From positions 475,389,037-475,453,036 of the forward strand of contig NC_057800.1 in NCBI RefSeq assembly GCF_018294505.1: a stretch of 64,000 nt of DNA, given 5' to 3'. Position numbers and translations under genes: made by a program. The DNA is from Triticum aestivum (lineage: Eukaryota > Streptophyta > Magnoliopsida > Poales > Poaceae). The stretch's first letter is position 1. Every line of letters begins with the position of its first letter. Of this stretch, positions 57,023 through 64,000 are shown in pieces. Under the pieces are notes generated by a model. It was not told where the DNA came from. It saw only the letters and a list, made by a program, of their open reading frames with translations, and searched no databases.

Positions 57023-58530
57023 CTCCCGCGTGCTTCACTCTAAGTCAGGAGGAGATCGAGCAGTTTTTCACCTGCCTCGTAGGAGTAAAACTTCCTTATG
57101 GTTACGCGGGGAAGATAAGCAGATACCTAGACTCGGTGAAGCAGAAGTTCAGCGGGATAAATTCTCACGACTGTCACGTGCAGATGACGCAGATACTCCC
57201 AGTTGCAATCCGTGGGATCATGGACGCACATGTCCGTGAAACACTATTTGGCCTATGCAACTTTTTCAACGTCATCTCTCGGAAGTCGGTTGGCATGAGG
57301 CAACTCAGAAGGCTACATGAATAGATCGTGGTGATACTATGCGAGCTTGAGATGTACTTCCCGCCCGCATCCTTCGATGTTATGGTTCATCTGCTGGTTC
57401 ATATCGTGGAGGATATCATCCAACTCGGGCCGACCTTCCTGCATAGCATGATGCCGTTCGAAAGGATGAACGGTGTCATCAAAGTATACGTTCGCAACAT
57501 GTCACGTCTAGAGGAAAGCATAGCCAGGGGCTTTCTGACCGAAGAGTGCATCTCCTACTGCACGAATTATCTAGGCATCAAGAACCCCGTTGGTCTTCCC
57601 ATCAACAGGCACCTCGACAGGCTCGCTGGATGGGGTCACCGCGATGGTCGCCGCGAAATGCATGTCAACTTCGAGGGTCGACTCGCCGACTTTGAAAGAG
57701 CAAACCTAGTCGCTCTACAACACATAGATGTGGTTGATACTTGGGTGGTAGAGCACAAAACCTTTATTGAGAAGACGTACAATGACCGAGGCCAACAGAG
57801 GACGGATGGAGATATAATCAAATAGCACAACTCATGTTTCATGCATTGGTTCAAGGAGAAGCTTCTGTCGTACCCTTTACATGAGGATTCTTCCGCGGAA
57901 GAAAAACTCATATTCGCCTTGTCACAAGGCGCCGAGCACAACCTGATGACCTATGAGGCGTACGATATCAACGACTACACATTCTACACCGAGGACAAGG
58001 ACATGAAGAGCGATGGTTATCAGAACTCTGGCATAATGATGGAATCCTACACCGGTAACAAGAAGGACAGATACTACGGAAGGATCGAGGAGATCTTGGA
58101 GCTGAGCTAAGCTGGAGAGAAGGTCCCGATGTTCCTTGTCTGATGGGCCAAGAGCGTCCTAAAATAAGACCGGTATTTCACCACCATGGTTATACCCGAA
58201 GCCAAATCCAAGACCGCGGGCGCAAATGTCACCGCGAAATATGAGCCATGGGTACTGGCTTCCCAAGTGGATTAATGCTTCTTCATTACCGACCCGTCAA
58301 AGCCCAGTCGTGTTGTCGTGAGGAGAGGCAAAAGGAAGATCATCGGAATGGATGGAGTCGCCAATGAGCAATACTTCGACAAGTTTGGCGACCCGGAGAT
58401 GGAACATACCGATGACGATGAAGTGCCATACACCACAAGAAGAAGCAGGACCACCCTACCTAAAGGACGTTCATTCAACAGAAGAACTCCATTTGCGAAA
58501 AAGAAGGGCAAGAAGATTGTGAAAAGATAG
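57018..58530 (+). pseudogene. CACTA transposase, C-terminal part
   Basis: Continues the transposase frame after the Athila insertion. 57023-57324 has FTLSQEEIEQFFTCLVGVKL and SRKSVGMRQLRRL, followed by TAG. 57328-57825 has LEMYFPPASFDVMVHL, HIVEDI, LGPTFLHSMMPFERMN and SRLEESIARGFLTEECI, the DUF4218-type region usual in plant CACTA proteins. 57841-58110 (MHWFKEKLLSYP, DINDYTFYTEDKD) matches the DUF4216-type region. 58318-58530 is a basic tail (KKKGKKIVKR). All lie in one frame, separated by TAG, TAG, TAA and TGA/TAA codons, so the decay is mainly by stops rather than indels. Downstream is the 3' subterminal region. Confidence 0.88.
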
Positions 58531-59310
58531 CTAGCTAAGATCGATTGTATTTAAATCATAGTCTTCATTTCTCGATTGTATTTCGACATATTGAAATGAT
58601 ATTTCTTCTTCTAGTCCTCATGAATATTTATTTATGTTTATTCTGGTATTTATGTTTATTCTAGTATACCAATTTTTTTATGTTTATTTGTTAATATTGC
58701 TATGTTCATTTTTGGAACTCATGAATATTTTTTAATATTTTTTGAACTCATGAATATTTTTAAACTCATGAATATTTTTAAACTCATGAATATGTTTTGA
58801 ACTCATGAATATTTTTAAATTTCATGAGCACTTTTTGAATTCATGAATATTTTTTCAAATTTGATGATATTTTTTCATATTCATAAATGTTTAATCAATT
58901 CACAAATGAATGCAACTAAAAATCCAAAAAAAAGTTACTAATGGTGCACCAGGAGAAGGTGCGCCATTCATATCAAGGTACTTATGGCGCACCCCTAGGA
59001 GGTGCGCCATTGGTATACCAATTTTTTAATATTTTTTGAATTCATGAATATTTTTAAACTCATTTATATTTTTTGAACTCATGAATATTTTTAAATTTCA
59101 TGGGCACTTTTTGAATTCATGCAACTATAATTCATGTAACGAAATTAGTAATAACTACTTATATCGTAACATTTTGAAATCTATGGTCATTTTCTAAAAA
59201 AATATTGCATGCAACTAAAAATCCAAAAAAATTACTAATGGCGCACCAGGGGAAGGTGCGCCATTGCTATTGCGGTGTTTATGGCGCACCCCTAGAGGGT
59301 GCGCAGCCTC
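58531..59310. repeat. CACTA 3' subterminal region with tandem duplication
   Basis: AT-rich repeats of TTTGAACTCATGAATATTTT (about 19-26 bp units) lead into the words ACTAATGGCGCACCAGG and GGTGCGCCATT. A block from about 58665 to 59010 (AT repeats, ATGCAACTAAAAATCC, palindromes) is repeated at about 59012-59305. No coding. Confidence 0.75.
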
Positions 59311-60134
59311 CCCCCACTAAAATCCCCAATCCCCGATCCCCAATCTCACATCTCTCTCTCAGCCCCGACCCACTGCGCCCCGACCCACTGCCTGCCGCCC
59401 CTACCTGCGCCGCCGCCCAGCCTCCTCGGGCCCCCTCCCCACTTGCCCCCTCGTGCTTCCCCTCGCCCTCTCCGCCTTCTCCTCTCCCCTAGATCTGCGT
59501 CGGCAACCCACACGCGCCGCACCCGTTGCCGGCCCCCTCGCACCGCCGTGGCAACCGTCGACCTCGTGCCACACCGATGTTCTGCTGTCTTGCGCCAGCG
59601 TTCTGCATTTTGCACTGAGGTTAGTCTTTGTTCCATTTTGCAAGGGTGCGCCGGCTCGTGGCCCTGGCGATGATAGGGGCTTCTTCGATTGGGGCCGGTG
59701 GCTGATTTCATGGCTGCTCTCGCAGGGACCAAGGTCGGGTACAGGCCCGGGTGGTCATCGAGGGGAAGGACCTGGAGCACGATTGTGGCATCGACCAACT
59801 GCAGCGCAGTGGCGCCGGCGCATATTCTCTCCCCATGCCATCCCGGAGTCCTCCGTCTGTGTCAGGTTGATCCCTTCTTCCTCCCTCCAGTCCTGGGCCC
59901 TAGCTCGACGGCGGGTTGGTTAGTAGGGAAGCGGGAGGAGGTGGTGGGTGAGGAGCGAGGAGGAGCTCAATGATGTGTCCTCTCTGAGATGGCACACCCT
60001 CGCCAACGCCGGTGAGGTAGGACCGGCCGAGCGAGAGAGATGGGACGCTGCTTGCTGCTCTGCTCTGCTTCTTGTTCTGGTTGATGCCGTTGCTTGTTGC
60101 TCTGCTTCTTATTTTGGTAGCTGCTGCTTGCTGC
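59311..60134 (+). other. GC-rich gene-like fragment of unknown origin
   Basis: The C-rich, CpG-rich start (59311-59610) resembles a grass 5' UTR or first exon. A possible donor (GAG|GTTAGT near 59618) and a possible acceptor (CTCTCGCAG|GG near 59730) could bound an intron, after which ACCAAGGTCGGG... stays open on the plus strand to about 59970. From 60050 a CTGCTTCTTG-type low-complexity stretch follows. No family is recognised. It may be a gene fragment captured by one of the CACTA elements. Confidence 0.35.
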
Positions 60135-60743
60135 CACTACAAAAAAAGACACATCCGTGACATTTTGGGCTGAACGAAATTTTTTTCTGTCATACATATG
60201 ACACTTCTATGACAATAATTGTGAAAAAACCCGGTATCATCATAGATGTGGTGGGCTCCTACTTCTATGACAAAAAATCATGACAGAAAATGGGCTTTTC
60301 GTCCTGGGTGGGCCGGAGACGCAGCTGCATGACATTCTTTGGGCCGTCCATGACGGAAAAAATCATGGTAGAAGCGAGGGCGAGGAAAATTTCAGGGAGT
60401 TCCCGGTTACGGTGGGAGGTCGGGGCCAAGCGATGCACGTTTCTCTCGTACACGTACGCGCGTGTGTGCGAGGCGTTGGCTCTAACTGAACTCGAGCAAG
60501 GCGTTGGGCTCTAACTGAACCCGAGCGATTGCACTACAGGCTATGCGTTACTCAACCAGAGCGATTGATCGATGGCTGTTAACTGAACCCGATCAAGCAA
60601 TTCCTTCGCTACTGCTGCTAACTGAAGCCGATCGATGCTGCCTCTGGGATGAACAGTGAGCGGTGCGGGGGGAGGGGGTTTGGATGAACAGTGAGCGGTG
60701 GCGTTGCCTCTGGATGAATAGGACCCCGTGGTGTGGTGGAGGG

Positions 60744-60895
60744 CTGGATGAACAGTAGACGGTGGAGGGGTGCCCGTGGAGGGGTGGTTGAACAGGACCC
60801 CGTGGTGTGGAGGGCTGGATGAACAGTAGACGGTGGAGGGGTGCCCGTGGAGGGGTGGTTGAACAGTAACCGGTGGATTAGCGCGCGGTGGAGGC
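60744..60895. repeat. 71-bp tandem repeat, first group
   Basis: GGCTGGATGAACAGTAGACG at 60743 recurs at 60814, exactly 71 bp later, with nearly the same downstream text (GGTGGAGGGGTGCCCGTGG). Further shortened relatives lie at 60650-60740. A separate 30-bp repeat (AGCCCGTGGAGGCTGGAGG) is at 60908 and 60938. Confidence 0.85.
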
Positions 60896-60989
60896 TGGAT
60901 GAACAGGAGCCCGTGGAGGCTGGAGGAGGTCGACGGTAGCCCGTGGAGGCTGGAGGAGGTCGACGGTGGAGATGAACAGTATCCCGTGG

Positions 60990-61310
60990 AGTCCCGTTTT
61001 GCGGTACGCCACACCCCTCCCGATGAACAGGACCTCCATTTCAACCGTAGGAGGTCCGTTTCGTCCGTTTTGCGGTACGCCACACCCCTCCCGATCAACA
61101 GGACCCCCGTTTTGACCGTAGGAGGTCCGTTTCATCTGTTTTGCGGTATGTCACACCCCTCCCGATCAACAGGACCCCCGTTTCGACCGTAGGAGGCCCG
61201 TTTCCTCCATTTTACGGTACGCTAGACCCCTCCCGATCAACAGGACCCCGTTCCGAACATAGGAGGTCCGTTTCCTCCGTTGTGCGGTATGCTAGGCCTC
61301 GTTTCCATCG
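60990..61310. repeat. 71-bp tandem repeat, second group (about 4.5 units)
   Basis: The word GCGGTA (once ACGGTA) occurs at 61001, 61072, 61143, 61214 and 61284, spaced 71, 71, 71 and 70 bp. Each unit holds CCCCTCCCGAT(G/C)AACAGG and CCGTAGGAGG(T/C)CCGTTTC. Units differ by a few bases. Confidence 0.95.
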
Positions 61311-61382
61311 CCTGTTCTGTCCAAGCCCTCCCGATGAACACGACCACGCATTCCATTCCAACCCAGCCGGTTGGCTCCCATG

Positions 61383-61470
61383 CGTTCCGTTGCCTCCCGA
61401 TGAACATGACGCATTCCGTTGCCTCCCCATGAACACGACGCGTTCCGTTGCCTCCCCATGAACACGACGA
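61383..61470. repeat. 29-bp tandem repeat (three units)
   Basis: TTCCGTTGCCTCCC(G/C)ATGAACA recurs at 61385, 61414 and 61443, exactly 29 bp apart. Confidence 0.93.
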
Positions 61471-61990
61471 CGACACTATTTCTCCGTTTCGACCCAGCCA
61501 TGTACACGAGCCCTGGCCGTACGTATGCGCGAGTAGGTATTCGAGACCCCGCCCGTATGTACACATACATGGCCGTATTTTCTTTCTTGCACCCTGGCCG
61601 CTGTACGTACGTGTACATGCTACGTGTGTGCCTCTACTACGACACGTACGCGCCTCTACTAGGACACGTGCGCGCCTCTACATCCACTAGTATATATGTA
61701 CGTACACGTTCGCGACCAGAATGACAACGCTATGTACGCTTCGACCAGGTGGGTCCCGACTATCTGGCACTTCCTTGCCTGTGAAGATGTAGCTGGTGGG
61801 TCCCAGCAGTCAGGGGGTGAATCGTGTTTTTTGCCCGTACGCACTTCCTTGCGTGCGAAGATGTAGCTGGTGGGTCCTAGCAGTCAGGGCGAAACATTTT
61901 TTTCGTGAAATACGGTGGCCCGTCCGGTGGGTCCCTGCTGTCAGGTGGAGGAATAATTATTTTGCACGTAATAAGAATGCACTTCCTAGA
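61471..61990. other. ACGT-rich spacer in the second CACTA
   Basis: Rich in CGTACG/ACGT words, with three short copies of a GCGCCTCTACTA(G/C)GACACGT-type unit near 61628-61680, and repeated GTGGGTCC(C/T)AGCAGTCAGG words at about 61795 and 61872. No gene. Confidence 0.5.
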
Positions 61991-62422
61991 TGCGGCCGTG
62001 GACCCAGCTGTCAGCCTCTCCACGTACAGTCCATGTCCAATGGAAGCCGTTCCTTGACCATGTTGACCACATCGCGCCGAGAGCACCTGGGCGGTGGACG
62101 ACGGCGAGGCCTAGGAAGGGGACGACGCGGAGCCGGGGAAGATGCGGCAGTGGATGCCCACGCGTAGAGGAGTACGAGGGTTCACTGGTTCGCTGCGGTG
62201 TGAGGCTGCCGTCGCCGCAGAATAACAGGGGTGTGGGTGAGTAGAGGGATGGCCTGGCCAGCGGTGGGAGTAGTAGGGGCGGTGAGGCCTCTGCCGCATC
62301 GCAGCCGGCCATGGGAGGCAGGAGCACGAGGCACTACCGGCACTGGTTTGGGCGGCTGGAGCAAGAAGACCAGAGGTTGAAGAAGAACTACGGCCGTTGG
62401 ATGGACATCGTACGGTCACTGG
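61991..62422 (+). repeat. ~430-bp repeat, copy 1 (gene-fragment-like)
   Basis: First of three copies of a GC-rich segment. On the plus strand it keeps a short frame with RAPGRWTTARPRKGTTR and, in a second part starting at the ATG at 62311, WFGRLEQEDQRLKKNYGRW, a charged helical peptide. A GTGGGTCCCTGCTGTCAGG word precedes it. Confidence 0.85.
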
Positions 62423-62713
62423 AGCTAGAATCGTGCATCTTGACTAAGTTGACAAAGCCCTCCATCCCCGTCAACTTAGTAGGCCCACAAGTCAGCCTAC
62501 CACTATACTGGTTCCCAGCTAACAGGGGGAGTATTCATTTTTTTTGTGCATAATAAGGAGGCACTTCCTTGCGTGCGAAGATATAGCTGGCGGGTCCGAG
62601 CTGTCAGCGGCGGTAACGTCTTTTTCGGGAAATACAGAGGCCCTTTCGGTGGGTCCCTGATGTCAGGTGGAGGAATCATTATTTTGCGCGTAATAAGGAG
62701 GCATTTCCTTGCG
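62423..62713. other. Spacer between copies 1 and 2
   Basis: Contains two variants of the CTTGCGTGCGAAGAT(G/A)TAGCTGG...GTCAG unit also seen at 61760-61890, and ATTATTTTGCGCGTAATAAGGAGG words. No gene. Confidence 0.5.
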
Positions 62714-63143
62714 TGCGGCCGTGGACCTAGCTGTCGGCCTCTCCACGTACAGTCCACTTCAGATGCATGTCGGTCGTTGACCACGTTGACCAGGCCGCGC
62801 CGAGAGCACCAGGGCGGTGGACGACGGCTAGGCCTAGGAAGGGAACGACACGGAGGCAGGGAAGACTCTACAGTTGTTTCCCAAGCGGAGGGGAGTACGA
62901 CTGTACGAGGGTTTACTGGTCCGTCTACCGTCGCTGGAGAATAACAGCAGGTGTGGGTGAGTAAAGGGATGGCTAGGCCAGCAATGGGAGTACGGTGGGG
63001 CGATGAGGCCTGTGCGGCAGCAGAGCCGGCCGCGGGGAGGAGGGAGCAGGCAGTCCCGCCGACGCTTGTTTGAGCGGCTGAGGCAGGAAGAGCAGAGATT
63101 GAAGAAGCACGACAGCCGTTGGATGGCCATCCAACAGTCACTG
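62714..63143 (+). repeat. ~430-bp repeat, copy 2
   Basis: Aligns along its whole length with copy 1, with many substitutions and small indels. It keeps RAPGRWTTARPRKGTTR and the helical peptide in the form LFERLRQEEQRLKKHDSRW. Confidence 0.85.
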
Positions 63144-63654
63144 CTTGTGCGTCAACCTTTTTTTAGGAAAGCCTTAAATCTGTGGAAAACAGCATACATC
63201 CCATCTGCCATTATTTCTAATAATTTACAGCCCATTTGCTAATTATTAAGGTTTTTTTGGAGCCCATATTCTTTTTGTTAGCATTACAGCCCATATTGTG
63301 GCCATGGTTAAAAAATTATACGAAATTTTGCATATTTCGGTGCGGTCCGAACTGTTTTTAGTCCTGAAATTTCAAATCACATTCAAACTGATTTTAAAAA
63401 TAAATGTATATCAATATAAAATCCAACAAATTCTCCATGCATAAAATTAATGTAATTTAAAATCTTGAAATGAAAAAAAAAGATATTTGAAACTAATTGC
63501 CGGTTTGATGTGTTTTAAAAATGTACAACCCATTTCTCATTACTGATGGGCCATTTTCTCGGCCAGCCGAATGAAAGCTCTCCTCGTCTTGAAAGATTTG
63601 CAGCCCAATAGGCATGACAAAGCGACTTACTTGGCAAATCACAAAAAACTGGGT
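63144..63654. other. AT-rich spacer before copy 3
   Basis: T/A-rich sequence with recurring ACAGCCCAT words (63230, 63287, 63600 regions). No gene or known element recognised. Confidence 0.5.
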
Positions 63655-64000
63655 TGTGGTCATGGACCCAGCTGTCAGCCTCTCCACATACAGTACTCTT
63701 CCGATGGAAGTCGTTCCTTGACCACGTTGACCATGCCGCGCGGAGAGCACCACGGCGGTGGATGACGGCGAGGCCTAGGAAGGGGACGACGCGGAGCCGG
63801 GGAAGATGCGGCAGTGGAAGCCCGCGCGGAGAGGAGTACGAGGGTTCACTGGTTCGGCTGCGGTGTGAGGCTGCCTTCGCTGCAGGACCTGGCCAGCGGT
63901 GGGAATAGTAGGGGCGGTGAGGCTTCCGCGGCAGCACAGCTGGCCACGGGAGGCAGGAGCAGGCGGCACGACCAGCACTGCTTTGGGCGGCTGGAGCAAG
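63655..64000 (+). repeat. ~430-bp repeat, copy 3 (cut by window end)
   Basis: Closer to copy 1 than copy 2 is: long identical runs such as CGAGGCCTAGGAAGGGGACG. A deletion relative to copy 1 lies around 63880. It ends within the CTTTGGGCGGCTGGAGCAAG word that corresponds to the FGRLEQ codons. Confidence 0.85.

Larger units (their letters stand above)
47717..59310 (+). mobile_element. CACTA (En/Spm) transposon, 5' end intact, 3' end not found
   Basis: It begins CACTACTAGGAAAAGGGC after a candidate TGA target site. A 5' subterminal region of palindromic GGCGCACC/GGTGCGCC words follows, then an En/Spm-type transposase gene on the plus strand (48640-58530, split by an Athila element). A 3' subterminal region with the same words ends about 59310. 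No inverted copy of the CACTA terminus is visible after that. Either the 3' end was lost or it lies beyond the window with other insertions in between. Confidence 0.85.
60135..64000 (+). mobile_element. Second CACTA element (5' terminus and repeat-rich body, runs past window)
   Basis: It starts CACTACAAAAAAAGACAC after TGC. The first 170 bp contain repeated TATGACA/CATGACA words (subterminal motifs), as in Triticeae CACTA families whose ends carry CATCCGTGACA. Then come 71-bp, 30-bp and 29-bp tandem repeats and three copies of a ~430-bp segment. No transposase is seen before 64000. The element could be nested in the first CACTA. Confidence 0.7.

Noticed and set aside
59346..59798. Minus-strand 150-codon frame in the GC-rich fragment
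   Set aside because: Arginine/glycine low-complexity product of CpG-rich DNA; plus-strand splice-like signals fit better.

Overview
The window is plant intergenic heterochromatin made almost entirely of nested transposable elements. Several families look typical of Triticeae grasses (wheat, Aegilops, barley, rye): an Angela/WIS/BARE1-type Copia LTR, Sabrina-like Athila LTRs that begin TGATACGTCTCCAACG, a 4.1-kb-LTR Tekay-type chromovirus, a TAT-lineage Gypsy element and two CACTA transposons. Family names come from memory, not a search. I see no convincing host gene, tRNA, rRNA or CRISPR array.

Layout. (1) The outermost layer is a minus-strand Gypsy element without recognisable protein domains (LTR 1-886 plus 9275-9680, internal 9681-13475, other LTR from 13476). 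A complete minus-strand Angela-like Copia element (887-9269, TSD ATGAT) sits in one of its LTRs. (2) Its second LTR is interrupted at 13822/13823 by a plus-strand TAT-lineage Gypsy element whose gag, protease, RT and integrase (41416-47440) are full of stop codons. (3) The LTR of that element is split by an Athila-type element (14473-40803, TSD AGCAA) that has gag and protease but no RT or integrase. (4) That element is split by a Tekay-type chromovirus composite (17731-35808, TSD AATCG). It carries three LTRs, one almost intact gag-pol, a second partial pol, and an extra ORF upstream of gag. (5) The 3' part of the TAT element is cut by a CACTA transposon (from 47717). (6) The transposase exon of that CACTA is split by another non-autonomous Athila-type element (50655-57017, TSD CTACC). 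(7) A GC-rich gene-like fragment (59311-60134) and a second CACTA terminus (60135 onward) with tandem and triplicated repeats fill the rest.

How the parts relate. Only the Tekay chromovirus keeps a nearly complete protein set: capsid/nucleocapsid, protease, RT, RNase H, integrase and chromodomain, with one in-frame TAG in gag. The Athila-type elements lack polymerase and would need enzymes from relatives. The TAT, CACTA and Angela coding regions are inactivated, mostly by changes that turn glutamine codons into TAG/TAA, as expected of C-to-T decay in methylated DNA.

The most interesting item is the Tekay upstream ORF (22250-23023). Its N-terminal half has a pattern resembling a double-stranded RNA-binding fold. 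Both its ATG and the gag ATG directly follow intron-acceptor-like sites, which suggests expression by alternative splicing. Other notable points are the three-LTR composite with filler DNA at its deletion junction, internal hairpins built from the polypurine-tract sequence in both Athila elements, and the 71-bp and ~430-bp repeat families in the second CACTA.
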